64,000 nucleotides of DNA, taken from positions 558,001 through 622,000 of the forward strand of contig NZ_CP019687.1 of assembly GCF_002003265.1 (NCBI RefSeq), in the 5' to 3' direction. Under the pieces are notes generated by a model. The model was not told the origin of the DNA and searched no databases. It saw only the letters and a program-made list of their open reading frames with translations. The position numbers and the translations under genes are program-made. Positions 52,806 through 63,203 of this stretch are shown here, piece after piece. The DNA comes from Paenibacillus larvae subsp. larvae (GTDB taxonomy: Bacteria > Bacillota > Bacilli > Paenibacillales > NBRC-103111). Within the stretch, counting starts at the first letter, position 1; each line of letters opens with the position of its first letter.

Positions 52806-52826
52806 TGCTTTCTAATCAGGGTTTTA
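52796..52826 (+). terminator. Terminator after the LytTR gene
   Basis: AAAACCCTGAT pairs with ATCAGGGTTTT, so it may act on both strands. The following 52,827-53,040 shows no gene. Confidence 0.85.
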
Positions 52827-53040
52827 AAATACATAAAAAACTTAATTTGTCAAGAAAAATCGAGGCTAGTCTCAATTTATAGGCTTCTTTCGTCATGTTT
52901 CGACAAAATACAAATTTAGGATGAGTTATAGTTATTTTGTAAGTTATTAATTTCACGAGAGTAAATGAGGTGGTAAAGAATAATGCACTTAATAAAATTC
53001 ATGTTCCTAAATAAATACAACAAAGGCGGTGGCAAATTAT

Positions 53041-53328
53041 ATGAGCAAGAGGTGGGAAAAAGAGGTCAAAAAGGAGAGTTGTCCAAATAGTGTGAAGAAA
53101 TTTTTAGAACCGTCAATTCAAACGCGTATTTATCAGTTGAATGAAGAATATGAACAGAATAGCGTTTCAGTTCTGAAATTCGAGAAAAGCTTTAAGGAGC
53201 TTATGAAATATATTCCTGAAAATGAAGTAAAAAATTATTTATATCTTGAGGACCTATTTCACTCTAAATCTGAATTGATTGAATTTGCTTACAGAGCAGC
53301 AGTGGATGACATTTTAATGATTTTATAA
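53041..53328 (+). CDS. Accessory protein, unknown
   Basis: 95 residues from ATG 53041 after AAAGGCGGTGG. Helical and charged (EVKKESCPNSVKKFLEPSI...). No recognised family. Confidence 0.6.
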   Translation: MSKRWEKEVKKESCPNSVKKFLEPSIQTRIYQLNEEYEQNSVSVLKFEKSFKELMKYIPENEVKNYLYLEDLFHSKSELIEFAYRAAVDDILMIL

Positions 53329-53333
53329 TATAT

Positions 53334-53364
53334 AAAACCAACCCGTCTTTATACTGGGTTGGTT
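53334..53364. terminator. Bidirectional terminator
   Basis: AAACCAACCC pairs with GGGTTGGTTT around GTCTTTATACT. It serves the convergent genes at 53328 and 53368. Confidence 0.82.
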
Positions 53365-53367
53365 TTG

Positions 53368-53828
53368 TTACATATGCAGAATCTTAATGATTTGATTTAA
53401 CTTCTTCATGTCCCGTGGCACACATTTATTACTTTCCCAATTTTGAATTGTCTTTTTATCCACTTTAATTTGTGCTGCTAATTCCTCTTTAGTTAGTCCA
53501 TGATAGTATCTTGCTTTGCGCACCTTGTCCCCGAATGTAGAGTCTGGCATTTTCTCAAACATGCCAAGATAGGAAATGGGCACTTCAAGTACAGATGACA
53601 AAAGCTTTAATGTTCTAAGGGAAGCTTTATTATTGTGTTTTTCTAACATAAGAATTGTAGTTGAAGAAATACCAATTGAGTTTGACAATTCCTCGATAGT
53701 CATCTTTTTTAAATGTCTGCAACGTCTTAGTCTCTGTCCGGTTGTTTTATCAAGAAGTAAATATCTATTGTAGTTGCCTTCAAAGCTAAATTCCCTTTCT
53801 ATGATTGTATCAAGGTTGTTATTTTCAC
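53368..53828 (-). CDS. Double-XRE module at the right end, in frame with the integrase through attP
   Basis: Two helix-turn-helix domains: [20 protein letters not shown]... and [20 protein letters not shown]...[12 protein letters not shown]. The only start codon is ATG 53703, which would cut off helix 1 of the first domain ([12 protein letters not shown] is upstream of it). The frame is open with no start from 53828 to 53703. On the circular phage it joins the integrase frame exactly. In the lysogen it lies downstream of the comM 5' part on the same strand. Confidence 0.75.
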
Positions 53829-53835
53829 GGACAGG
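53829..53835. other. Right attachment core
   Basis: GGACAGG, identical to 9688-9694. On the comM strand the sequence is ATGAATCCCTGTCC followed by phage GTGA, so comM stops one codon after P-C-P. Confidence 0.85.
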
Positions 53836-54826
53836 GATTCATGGAAGCGGCCAAAATAAACTGGGAGGGAAAAGTACAAGAGCCCCGCACGCGTCCAATA
53901 GTTACTTTCTGGTCTTCTAGAGGTTGTCTCAGAACCTCTAAAACCTGCCTCGAGAACTCGGGCAATTCATCAAGATATAAAACTCCCCTGTGTGAAAGAC
54001 TGACTTCTCCCGGTTTTGGAATAATTCCTCCTCCAATTAAACCGGCCGGGGATATGGTATGGTGAGGAGAACGGAAAGGCCTTGACCGGATAAACAGCTT
54101 CCGGTCCGACAATTTTCCCGAAGCACTGTAGATTTTTGTCACCTCAATCGCTTCCTCATTCGACATACCCGGCAGGATGGAGGGCAGTCTGCGGGCAAGC
54201 ATACTTTTCCCCGTACCTGGAGGACCTATCAATAGAATGTTGTGCATCCCGGCAGCCGCTATCATAAGAGCACGTTTTACATGATGCTGTCCACGGACAT
54301 CTATATAATCCTCATGCATTACCTGCCTATGGTTCGGAGTGGGCAGGGAAAGGCCTTTCACCACGGATATTCGGGATAAATCCCCAAGTTGTTTAAGTGT
54401 TTTTAAAGGCAAAATTTCCATTCCATCAATTAAAGAAGCTTCTTCGGCATTTTGCTCGGGGAGAATGATCCGCGTGAAGCCTTTTTCCTTTGCGGCATAA
54501 GTCATGGATAGGACACCCGGTACCGGCCTTAATGTGCCGTCAAGTGCAAGTTCGCCAAGGAATAAGCTTTGTCCGGCCTTCTCTAGCTTGATTTGACCGC
54601 TTGTCAGTAAAATTCCCGCTGCTATGGCCAGGTCAAAGGCAGAACCTTCTTTTCTTAAATCAGCAGGCGCTAAATTGATAGTAATTCGTTCTAAAGGAAA
54701 GGTAAAAGAACAGTTTTTTAAAGCGGCTCTTACCCGGTCTGCAGATTCCCTTATGGATGAATCGGGTAATCCGACCAACTGCATCATAGGCAGGCCGTTG
54801 GAAAGATCCACTTCAACTTCAATCAT
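53829..54826 (-). pseudogene. comM: comM 5' part (split by the prophage)
   Basis: This encodes the N-terminal two thirds of ComM: the Lon-like domain ([19 protein letters not shown]), Walker A in [23 protein letters not shown], and Walker [10 protein letters not shown]. It ends AASMNPCP and a phage-derived stop. The listed ATG 54826 is internal by family comparison: the in-frame upstream codons encode [11 protein letters not shown], typical of YifB, but hold no ATG, GTG or TTG before a stop. Confidence 0.92.
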
Positions 54827-55007
54827 TTTACCTTCAATGCCAAATAAGCAGGCGCTGTTTATTTTTCTTAGTATTCATTATATCATAAAGAAAGTATCAA
54901 TTAAAACAGCTCTTCTTTTCTTGTATTCGTATATTTAGGCATAAAATCGAGCAATGTAAATAGTGTACGGAAGGGATAGGGGGAGCTGAAGAGCTTAGGA
55001 GGTTATA

Positions 55008-55403
55008 ATGACAGAAGCAGCAGAAAGAAAAAAACACTCAACATGGGGGATTTCTTCTTTTATCCTCACTTTCGTGCTGGGTATTGCGGTATTTGCCGTC
55101 TTTATGGGACTGGTGTCTGCTGGAGTTGAGGCCGTTCCTGGACTTAAGGAACGATTGAATCAAGCCGGTTATGTGCTTACAGATCAGGATATGAATGAGG
55201 TACTGGCTGTAATTAAGGGAGAGACCACCCTATTGCGCGCTCTTTTGTTTATCTTTATCGGACAGATTGCGGCATTGGGTATGGGACTTTACAATATGTT
55301 TGAAAAAGACCGCAAAAAACTGTTTGGCATTTTGGGTATCATTTTTAGCCTTTTTGGTATTTTTGTGTACATCAGTATCCGTACAGCAATTGCAGGTGTA
55401 TAG
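55008..55403 (+). CDS. Small membrane protein, unknown
   Basis: 131 residues with three membrane segments (SSFILTFVLGIAVFAVFMGL, LLRALLFIFIGQIAALGMGL, LFGILGIIFSLFGIFVYISI). Ribosome-binding site TAGGAGG. It lies beside comM, divergently. No known role. Confidence 0.7.
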   Translation: MTEAAERKKHSTWGISSFILTFVLGIAVFAVFMGLVSAGVEAVPGLKERLNQAGYVLTDQDMNEVLAVIKGETTLLRALLFIFIGQIAALGMGLYNMFEKDRKKLFGILGIIFSLFGIFVYISIRTAIAGV

Positions 55404-55434
55404 GTCATAAGATAACGAAAGGATGGAAGACACT

Positions 55435-55695
55435 ATGCTGAATCAACCGTATTTTTGTCCGAACTGCCGGTCTAATCGTGTGAAATTTAACGTGATAACC
55501 AGTTATTTGCAAAAATTTTTAAAAGATGCAGTTTCCGGGGAAATCAGAGAATTCCATGACCCTGAACAAATACCCGAAGAAGAGCCAATGATTCAGTGTC
55601 AGGTTTGCCAATTTACGGGAAATGAACAAAGGTTTGTGAAACAGGCAGAGAGACAGCCGCGTACTGTCACAATAACAAATCCAACCTACATTTAG
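55435..55695 (+). CDS. Zinc-ribbon protein, unknown
   Basis: 86 residues from ATG 55435, 8 nt after AAAGGATGG (ATG 55423 is too close). CPNC near the start and CQVC at about 58 form a likely zinc site. A terminator follows. Confidence 0.68.
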   Translation: MLNQPYFCPNCRSNRVKFNVITSYLQKFLKDAVSGEIREFHDPEQIPEEEPMIQCQVCQFTGNEQRFVKQAERQPRTVTITNPTYI

Positions 55696-55704
55696 GACAG
55701 GACA

Positions 55705-55741
55705 AAAGCGCATGTTTCCTTTTCGGAAACGGCGCTTTTTT
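55705..55741 (+). terminator. Terminator upstream of the sucCD region
   Basis: AAAGCGC and GTTTCC pair with GGAAAC and GCGCTTTTTT around TTTTC. Confidence 0.85.
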
Positions 55742-55898
55742 CATGCCTTTTTTATTTCCGAAGCAATTAGAAAAAACGGGGAATTTTGCAAAAAAAGAGG
55801 AAAGTGTCGAATGAACGTGTTACAATGGGAAAAGATTGAAAAATTTTGCGCTTGGGCGGAAGGGATTTTCTTCCTCTTCATCGAATATTTTATGGGTT

Positions 55899-56008
55899 GA
55901 ATCAATTTCATCAAACAACTGGTGAGCGTTTTAATAAAGAGATATAGTTAAATGGTTCAGATTTATCTATATCTTGTACCCGTTCGGATGGAAATCTGAA
56001 ATTGATTC
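55899..56008. repeat. 12-bp inverted repeat in the sucC leader
   Basis: GAATCAATTTCA (55899-55910) and TGAAATTGATTC (55997-56008) are perfect complements, 86 bp apart. A second short pair (TTCAGATTT and AAATCTGAA) lies within. No gene is seen from 55,901 to 56,081. Confidence 0.4.
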
Positions 56009-56081
56009 GGTTGTGCGAAAAAAAACCATTAGCCGTTTCGTACACTTGTTCAGACACACTACTTATAGGAGGATTTTGCAA

Positions 56082-57242
56082 ATGAATATCCATGAGTATC
56101 AAGGCAAAGAAGTCCTTAGGCAATATGGAGTCAGCGTTCCGCAGGGTAAAGTTGCGTTTTCCCCGGAAGAAGCGGTAGAAGCGGCGAAAGCTTTAGGCAC
56201 TCCGGTCGTTGTAATTAAAGCACAAATTCATGCTGGAGGACGCGGTAAGGCCGGGGGCGTAAAAATAGCGAAAAACCTGGATGAGGTTCGTACATATGCG
56301 GGTGAGCTCCTGGGCAAGGTCCTGGTTACTCACCAAACGGGTCCGGAAGGTAAAGAAGTAAAGAGACTGCTGATCGAGCAGGGCTGCGACATTAAAAAAG
56401 AATATTATGTCGGAGTTGTGGTTGACCGTGGTACCGGTCGGATCGTGATGATGGCTTCCGAAGAAGGCGGAACCGAAATTGAAGAAGTAGCGGCTAAAAC
56501 CCCTGAAAAAATCTTTAAGGAGGTTGTGGACCCGGCTATAGGTTTACAGCCTTTCCAAGCACGCAAACTTGCATATGCCGTTCATATTCCGGACGAGCTT
56601 GTCAATAAAGCGGTTAAATTTATGATGGCACTTTATGATGCTTTTGTGGACAAAGACTGCTCCATTGCTGAAATCAACCCGCTTGTAGTAACAGGCGACG
56701 GTAACGTGATGGCATTGGATGCTAAGCTGAATTTTGATTCTAATGCGCTTTACCAACATAAAGATATACTTGAACTTCGTGATCTGGATGAGGAAGATGA
56801 GAAGGAAATTCAAGCTTCCAAATTCGACCTTAGCTATATAGCCCTTGACGGGAACATCGGTTGTATGGTGAACGGTGCCGGGCTTGCTATGTCTACTATG
56901 GATATCATCAAACATTATGGTGGAGATCCGGCCAACTTCCTTGATGTAGGCGGCGGAGCAACTAAAGAGAAGGTAACAGAAGCATTCAAAATCATTTTGT
57001 CTGATGAGAAGGTTAAAGGTGTATTCATTAATATATTTGGCGGAATTATGCGCTGTGATGTAATTGCCAAGGGTGTTGTAGCGGCAGTTAAAGAACTGGG
57101 ATTAGACCGTCCTCTGGTAGTGCGTCTGGAAGGGACCAATGTGGAGCTTGGCCAACAGATTCTAAATGAATCCGGGCTGAACATTGTGGCAGCTGATTCC
57201 ATGGCGGACGGGGCACAAAAAATTGTTTCCCTTGTACAGTAA
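56082..57242 (+). CDS. sucC: Succinate-CoA ligase (ADP-forming) subunit beta
   Basis: 386 residues from ATG 56082 ([17 protein letters not shown]) after TAGGAGGA. The ATP-grasp region has [19 protein letters not shown], and the CoA-ligase part has [18 protein letters not shown] and [12 protein letters not shown]. It makes the TCA-cycle ATP from succinyl-CoA together with SucD, 56 bp downstream. Confidence 0.97.
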   Translation: MNIHEYQGKEVLRQYGVSVPQGKVAFSPEEAVEAAKALGTPVVVIKAQIHAGGRGKAGGVKIAKNLDEVRTYAGELLGKVLVTHQTGPEGKEVKRLLIEQGCDIKKEYYVGVVVDRGTGRIVMMASEEGGTEIEEVAAKTPEKIFKEVVDPAIGLQPFQARKLAYAVHIPDELVNKAVKFMMALYDAFVDKDCSIAEINPLVVTGDGNVMALDAKLNFDSNALYQHKDILELRDLDEEDEKEIQASKFDLSYIALDGNIGCMVNGAGLAMSTMDIIKHYGGDPANFLDVGGGATKEKVTEAFKIILSDEKVKGVFINIFGGIMRCDVIAKGVVAAVKELGLDRPLVVRLEGTNVELGQQILNESGLNIVAADSMADGAQKIVSLVQ

Positions 57243-57298
57243 TGAACGGGTTAGTTAAGGCTGATCATGTAAAATCTATAGGGGATGTGAAATAAATC

Positions 57299-58234
57299 AT
57301 GAGTATTTTAATTCATAATGATACAAAAGTGATGACCCAGAATATGACAGGGAAAACCGGGATGTTCCATACTAAAGGCGGACTTGATTACGGGACTCAA
57401 ATGGTCTGCGGAGTCACCCCCGGCAAAGGCGGGACCAAGGTTAACTTCACTTTAGAAGATGGTAATGTAAAAACATTGCCTGTATATAATACGGTCCAGG
57501 AAGCAAAAGAAGCTACGGGTGCAACTGTATCCGTAATATATGTTCCTCCTGCTTTTGCCGCAGACTCTATTATGGAAGCGGTTGACGCGGATCTGGATCT
57601 TGTTATCTGTATTACCGAAGGAATTCCGGTTCTGGATATGATTAAAGTAAAACGGTTTATGGAAGGCAAAAAGACACGCCTGATCGGACCTAACTGTCCG
57701 GGAGTAATTACTCCGGGAGAATGTAAAATCGGTATTATGCCGGGATATATTCATGCGCCGGGACATGTAGGAGTTGTATCCCGTTCGGGAACATTGACTT
57801 ATGAGGCTGTGCATCAGCTTACAACCCGTGGAATCGGGCAATCCACAGCTGTCGGTATAGGCGGTGACCCGGTAAAAGGTTCTGAATTTATAGATATTCT
57901 AACTTTATTTAATGAGGACCCTGATACTTATGCTGTTATTATGATTGGTGAAATTGGTGGAACAGCTGAAGAGGAAGCCGCAGAGTGGATTAAGGCTAAT
58001 ATGAAAAAACCGGTTGTCGGTTTTATTGGCGGGCAAACCGCTCCTCCGGGAAAACGGATGGGCCACGCAGGAGCCATCATTTCGGGAGGAAAAGGAACAG
58101 CTGCAGAGAAAATTGCAACTATGGAAGCCTGCGGCATCCGCGTAGCCCCGACTCCATCGGAAATGGGATCCACTTTGGTTCGTGTACTTGAGGAAAAAGG
58201 CCTGCTTGATGCGTCTGTAACCGTTAAAAAGTAA
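57299..58234 (+). CDS. sucD: Succinate-CoA ligase subunit alpha
   Basis: 311 residues. CoA-binding Rossmann domain ([18 protein letters not shown]), [22 protein letters not shown], and the phosphohistidine loop in [12 protein letters not shown]. Forms the heterodimer with SucC. Followed by a strong terminator. Confidence 0.97.
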   Translation: MSILIHNDTKVMTQNMTGKTGMFHTKGGLDYGTQMVCGVTPGKGGTKVNFTLEDGNVKTLPVYNTVQEAKEATGATVSVIYVPPAFAADSIMEAVDADLDLVICITEGIPVLDMIKVKRFMEGKKTRLIGPNCPGVITPGECKIGIMPGYIHAPGHVGVVSRSGTLTYEAVHQLTTRGIGQSTAVGIGGDPVKGSEFIDILTLFNEDPDTYAVIMIGEIGGTAEEEAAEWIKANMKKPVVGFIGGQTAPPGKRMGHAGAIISGGKGTAAEKIATMEACGIRVAPTPSEMGSTLVRVLEEKGLLDASVTVKK

Positions 58235-58272
58235 ATATGTTGGCCCTGCCGTTTTCTCTTGATAAGGTAAGC

Positions 58273-58312
58273 AACCTTTCATTATCCTTCGGGACAATGA
58301 AAGGTTTTTTTT
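58273..58312 (+). terminator. Terminator after sucD
   Basis: AACCTTTCATT pairs with AATGAAAGGTT, followed by TTTTTTTAT. Confidence 0.9.
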
Positions 58313-58337
58313 ATATAGGACATATATATAAGAAGGG

Positions 58338-59446
58338 ATGCGAAACAAAATCGATAAGCGTTTGATGTTAATTGCTTTGAATGAAACGCCGGGAATCGGG
58401 ATGAAACAATAGCTATGCTGCATCAAAAACTGGATGATTTAACCGTTTTACAAACCTGCACACAAAAGGAGTTAATTCAATTAGGATTAACAGAAAAACA
58501 GGCTTCCTCCTTTTTAGCAATACAAAATAAGGGAATAATAGATAAGCGCTTGGCGTTCTATGAAAAACAGGATATCCAGATCCTGACCGTAGCGGATCCT
58601 GATTATCCCAACATGTTGAAACAGATATATCAGCCCCCTTGGGTACTGTATGCAATCGGGGATCTTTCTATTTTAGGGCTTCCTATGATAGGAATTGTCG
58701 GAACAAGAAAGCCAACTCCGTATGGCAAAAAGGTTACGGAGCAATTGGCCGCATCACTCGTGCAACGGGGAATAGGAATTGTTAGCGGAATGGCCCGGGG
58801 AATTGACAGCAGTGCTCATAGGGGAGCACTTCAGGTAAAAGGGAAAACCGTTGCTGTTTTGGGCGGGCCCGCAGATAAGATTTATCCTCCGGAAAACGGC
58901 CAGTTATACAGGCAGATTGCAGAAAGCGGCCTGATTCTATCAGAGGTACCCGTCGGGACTCCTATTCATCCGGGATGTTTTCCTTTGCGCAATAGAATTA
59001 TCTCTGGAATCAGTTTAGGCATTGTAGTAGTAGAGGCTGCTGAACAAAGCGGATCTCTGATCACAGTTGACCGGGCTTTGGAACAGGGCAGGGACGTCTT
59101 TGCCGTTCCAGGACCCATATATTCAGCCAAAAGTAAGGGAACACTTAATTTAATCAAGGAGGGCTGCAAGATGTTCACATGCACCGAAGATATCCTGGAA
59201 GAATATTAGCACAGGCGTGATCTCTTTACAGCTTTTTCGGAGAAGGGCAAGCCTTCCCAAGCAGAAAGAAAATTGAATGCTGACGAAGAACTTATCTACG
59301 GATTACTATCAGATGAACCAAAGTCGATTGACTGGTTAAGCGAACAAAGTGAATTTAAATTTGGACATTTGTATTCAGTTCTGTTATCCTTGCTAATGAA
59401 AAATAAGATTGCCCAATTACCAGGTTCAGTATATGTACGAATGTAA
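58338..59446 (+). pseudogene. dprA: dprA (smf) with an early frameshift and a late nonsense codon
   Basis: DprA loads RecA on incoming single-stranded DNA in transformation. The N-terminus (MRNKIDKRLMLIALNETPGIGMK) stops at TAG 58410. One extra A at 58404-58406 would give M-K-T-I-A-M-L-H and join the long frame 58415-59206. That frame holds the Rossmann core (IGIVGTRKPTPYG, GIVSGMARGIDSSAH, FPLRNRIISGIS). It ends at TAG 59207-59209, but the same frame continues to 59446 as the C-terminal winged-helix domain (DEELIYGLLSDEPKSIDWLSEQ...KIAQLPGSVYVRM). Two separate lesions make a real pseudogene likely. Confidence 0.88.
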
Positions 59447-59593
59447 GGGGCAATTTCTTACCGGCAATTTGCATAAATCCCTGAAAAGGCTTTTGATGAT
59501 TGTTTTAATTACAATTTTACGTTTCAATCGAATTATGCAAAATTCTAATATATGTAAGTGCAAAGATGGCCGTGAGGGGAGGAAATACGATCT

Positions 59594-61684
59594 ATGGCGG
59601 ATAATTTAGTGATTGTGGAGTCACCGGCAAAAGCCAAAACGATTGGCAAATATTTAGGAAGTAAATACATCGTTAAAGCCTCAATGGGCCATATTCGCGA
59701 TTTGCCGAAGAGCCAGATCGGAGTAGACGTAGAACATAATTTTGAACCCAAATATATCACCATCCGTGGAAAAGGTTCTGTTCTTAAAGAATTGAAGGAC
59801 GCCAGCAAAAAAGTAAAAAAAGTGTATCTGGCAGCGGACCCGGATCGCGAAGGGGAAGCCATTGCCTGGCATCTGGCGCATTATTTGGACCTTGGTGAGA
59901 AGGAAAGCTGTCGGGTCGTTTTTAATGAAATTACAAAACAGTCGGTAAAGGATGCATTCAAAACACCCCGCAAGATTAATCAGGATCTGGTGAATGCCCA
60001 ACAGGCAAGACGGATTCTCGACCGCCTAGTCGGGTATAAAATCAGTCCTTTGCTATGGAAAAAAGTAAAAAAGGGATTATCTGCAGGACGAGTACAATCT
60101 GTTGCGGTTAAGCTGGTGATTGACAGGGAGAACGAGATTAAAGCTTTTATCCCGGAAGAATACTGGTCTATCACCGCTAAGCTCGGAACGGATAAGAATA
60201 TATTCGAGGCCAAGTTTCACAGTGTAAATGGGGAAAAGAAAGAGCTTCACTCTGAAAAGGATGTTAAGGCTATTTTAGACCAAATTGGAGAGAACGCTTT
60301 TATTGTCAGAGATGTCAAGAAAAAAGACCGTTTTCGGAACCCGTCGCCTCCTTTTATTACCAGTTCATTACAGCAGGAAGCAGCACGTAAGCTTAACTTC
60401 CGGGCGGCCAAAACGATGTCGGTAGCGCAGCAGCTTTATGAGGGGATTGATTTGGGCAAGGAAGGCACTGTTGGATTAATTACCTATATGCGTACCGATT
60501 CCACCAGGATTTCACCCTTGGCACAGGAAGAGGCCAAGGAATTCATTATAGGGAAATACGGGGAAGATTATGTACCGGAGACGCCCCGGGTTTATACGAA
60601 GAAGAACTCGAATACCCAAGATGCCCATGAAGGTATACGCCCTTCTTCGGTACTACGGGAACCGGATCAAATTAAACCGTATTTAAGCAGGGATCAATAC
60701 CGCCTGTATAAACTGATTTGGGAACGTTTCGTTGCGAGCCAGATGGCTTCGGCTGTGTTAGATACTATGACGGTGGATCTGCATGCGGGAAAGGTGATTT
60801 TCCGCGCTGTTGGTTCAAAAGTCAAATTCCCGGGCTTTATGAAAGTGTATATAGAAGGAAACGACGATGAAACTACGGAAGAAGACAAACTGCTTCCGGC
60901 ACTGGAAGAGGGAGACAAAGTCAATAAGAGAGAGATTGAACCGAAACAGCATTTTACCCAGCCGCCGCCACGTTACACAGAGGCCAGACTGGTACGTACA
61001 CTGGAGGAACTCGGCATAGGAAGGCCAAGCACATATGCACCGACTCTGGAGACAATACAGAAGCGGGGATACGTGGCTATCGAAGAAAAAAAGTTTGTTC
61101 CTACAGAGCTGGGTGAATTGATCATACAGCAGATGGAAGAGTTTTTTCCTGAAATTTTGGATGTCGAATTTACCGCCCACATGGAAGAAGACCTCGACCA
61201 TGTTGAAGAGGGTGAGGAAGACTGGGTAAAAGTGCTTGAATCCTTTTATGGCACATTCGAGAAAAGGCTGGAAGTAGCCGAAGAAGAAATGAAGGAAATT
61301 GAGATTCAAGATGAAGTTTCAGATGAAATATGTGAAAAATGCGGGCGTCCGCTGGTATATAAAATGGGCAGATTCGGCAAGTTTCTGGCTTGCTCAGGAT
61401 TTCCGGAATGCCGAAATACGAAACCGATAGTAAAAGATACCGGAGTAACTTGCCCGAACTGCAAGCAGGGGAAGATCGTAGAGCGGAGGAGTAAAAAAGG
61501 ACGTATATTCTATGGGTGTGACCGTTATCCTGAATGTGATTTTGTTTCCTGGGATAAACCTTCCGTCAAACCATGTCCGGTGTGCAATTCCCTGATGGTG
61601 GAAAAGAAATCGAAAAACGGTATTACTCTGCAGTGTACAGAATGCGGACATAAAGAGGAAGCCGAGGAAGAAGCAAATGAGTAG
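59594..61684 (+). CDS. topA: DNA topoisomerase I
   Basis: 696 residues. The TOPRIM domain starts [20 protein letters not shown] and has [14 protein letters not shown]. The catalytic tyrosine is Y298 in [12 protein letters not shown]. Three C-terminal four-cysteine zinc motifs lie after about residue 575 (CEKCGRPL..., CPNCKQG..., CPVCNSL...). It relaxes negative supercoils. Ribosome-binding site GAGGGGAGG. Confidence 0.97.
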   Translation: MADNLVIVESPAKAKTIGKYLGSKYIVKASMGHIRDLPKSQIGVDVEHNFEPKYITIRGKGSVLKELKDASKKVKKVYLAADPDREGEAIAWHLAHYLDLGEKESCRVVFNEITKQSVKDAFKTPRKINQDLVNAQQARRILDRLVGYKISPLLWKKVKKGLSAGRVQSVAVKLVIDRENEIKAFIPEEYWSITAKLGTDKNIFEAKFHSVNGEKKELHSEKDVKAILDQIGENAFIVRDVKKKDRFRNPSPPFITSSLQQEAARKLNFRAAKTMSVAQQLYEGIDLGKEGTVGLITYMRTDSTRISPLAQEEAKEFIIGKYGEDYVPETPRVYTKKNSNTQDAHEGIRPSSVLREPDQIKPYLSRDQYRLYKLIWERFVASQMASAVLDTMTVDLHAGKVIFRAVGSKVKFPGFMKVYIEGNDDETTEEDKLLPALEEGDKVNKREIEPKQHFTQPPPRYTEARLVRTLEELGIGRPSTYAPTLETIQKRGYVAIEEKKFVPTELGELIIQQMEEFFPEILDVEFTAHMEEDLDHVEEGEEDWVKVLESFYGTFEKRLEVAEEEMKEIEIQDEVSDEICEKCGRPLVYKMGRFGKFLACSGFPECRNTKPIVKDTGVTCPNCKQGKIVERRSKKGRIFYGCDRYPECDFVSWDKPSVKPCPVCNSLMVEKKSKNGITLQCTECGHKEEAEEEANE

Positions 61685-61696
61685 AGGTGCATGTTA

Positions 61697-63025
61697 GTGT
61701 CTGAACAACCTAGAGTAACCGTTATTGGAGCAGGATTGGCCGGCAGTGAAGCCGCTTGGCAAATAGCAAGCAGCGGAGTGCCGGTGACCCTTTATGAGAT
61801 GCGGCCGGTTCGGAAAACGCCGGCCCATATTACAGATAAATTTGCGGAGCTTGTATGCAGTAATTCTTTACGTGCAAATTCCCTTACCAACGCAGTGGGG
61901 GTCTTGAAACAGGAAATGCGGGAGATGGGGTCACTGATCATGTCAAGTGCGGATAAACACGCAGTTCCGGCAGGAGGGGCACTGGCTGTTGACCGCGATG
62001 GCTTTTCAGGTGAAATCACATCTACACTTCACAATCATCCGCTGATTGAAGTAAGGAATGAAGAATTGCAGGAGATTCCGGATGGGATAACTGTAGTAGC
62101 TTCGGGCCCCCTTACTTCACCCGGATTATCCGAGCGGCTTCGTTCGTTAATGGGAGAAGAATACCTGTACTTCTATGACGCAGCGGCACCGATTGTAGAG
62201 AAAGACTCTATCGATATGAGCAAGGTATATCTGGCATCCCGTTATGACAAAGGGGAGGCGGCTTATCTCAACTGCCCCATGACGGAGGAAGAATTCGATG
62301 CTTTCCACGAGGCTTTGACGGAGGCAGAGGTGGCGCCGATTAAAGATTTTGAGAAAGAAATCTATTTTGAAGGCTGCATGCCTATTGAAGTGATGATGAA
62401 ACGGGGAAAGCAAACGGCTCTTTACGGCCCCATGAAACCGGTTGGACTTATTAATCCTCACACCGGGAAACTGCCATATGCGGTTGTACAGCTTCGCCAA
62501 GATAATGCTGCAGGAACTTTGTATAATCTTGTTGGTTTTCAAACCCACTTGAAGTGGGGAGAGCAAAAACGGGTCTTTTCTATGATTCCCGGCCTGGAGA
62601 ATGCAGAGTTTGTCCGGTATGGGGTTATGCACCGGAATACGTTTATCAATTCGCCTAAATTGTTGGAACCGACATACCAGTTCAAACATAGACCTTCCTT
62701 ATTTTTTGCCGGTCAAATGACCGGGGTGGAGGGTTACGTTGAATCGGCCGCTTCCGGTTTGATTGCAGGCATCAACGCAGCACGACTTGCAAAAGGAGAA
62801 TCCTGTCTGACGTTCCCGAGGGAAACTGCCTTGGGCGGAATGGCCCATTATATAACAACTGCCGATTCTAAGCATTTTCAGCCTATGAATGCTAATTTTG
62901 GTTTATTCCCTCCGCTTCCGGAAAGAATTAAAAATAAGAAAGAAAAGAATGAAAAACTGGCTAAGCGGGCACTTGAGACAATTCAGAATTTTTCGAAGAA
63001 TCTTGCCTGTTCTTCTTGTAAGTAA
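61697..63025 (+). CDS. trmFO: tRNA uracil-54 C5-methyltransferase TrmFO (folate/FAD-dependent)
   Basis: 442 residues from GTG 61697, 7-8 nt after GAGGTG; ATG 61691 overlaps that site. FAD-binding [35 protein letters not shown], and [14 protein letters not shown] match TrmFO. It makes ribothymidine at position 54. Follows topA. Confidence 0.95.
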   Translation: MSEQPRVTVIGAGLAGSEAAWQIASSGVPVTLYEMRPVRKTPAHITDKFAELVCSNSLRANSLTNAVGVLKQEMREMGSLIMSSADKHAVPAGGALAVDRDGFSGEITSTLHNHPLIEVRNEELQEIPDGITVVASGPLTSPGLSERLRSLMGEEYLYFYDAAAPIVEKDSIDMSKVYLASRYDKGEAAYLNCPMTEEEFDAFHEALTEAEVAPIKDFEKEIYFEGCMPIEVMMKRGKQTALYGPMKPVGLINPHTGKLPYAVVQLRQDNAAGTLYNLVGFQTHLKWGEQKRVFSMIPGLENAEFVRYGVMHRNTFINSPKLLEPTYQFKHRPSLFFAGQMTGVEGYVESAASGLIAGINAARLAKGESCLTFPRETALGGMAHYITTADSKHFQPMNANFGLFPPLPERIKNKKEKNEKLAKRALETIQNFSKNLACSSCK

Positions 63026-63203
63026 ATCAGCCGCTATGTTACCATTATGTTGTTTAGAGTTAAATAAGCAGATACAAACGGTCAATGAGAAGTATCTGGA
63101 GCAAGAAGCAGCAACAACACGATTTTGTTTTGCTGCTGTTTCTTATTTCTCACCCGTTCTAAAAAATGGATTCATAAAGGAATAGAGATGAGAGGTGAAC
63201 CTG

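Larger units (their letters stand above)
9688..53835. mobile_element. Prophage, HK97-type siphovirus, integrated in comM
   Basis: It is bounded by GGACAGG at 9688-9694 and 53829-53835; removing 9688-53828 (44,141 bp) rejoins comM as N-P-C-P-C-G-Y. It holds a complete set of integration, switch, recombination, replication, late control, packaging, head, tail and lysis genes, plus an AT-rich accessory block (42,700-53,400) with a toxin and an agr-like cassette. The tape-measure gene shows a frameshift, so virion production is uncertain unless that is a sequencing error. Confidence 0.96.

Noticed and set aside
9688-53835. Insertion sequence or transposase within the prophage
   Set aside because: None found; the integrase is the only recombinase of that type in the window.
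55811-55900. 29-codon frame with a hydrophobic end between the zinc-ribbon gene and sucC
   Set aside because: Weak ribosome-binding site and no support beyond being open.
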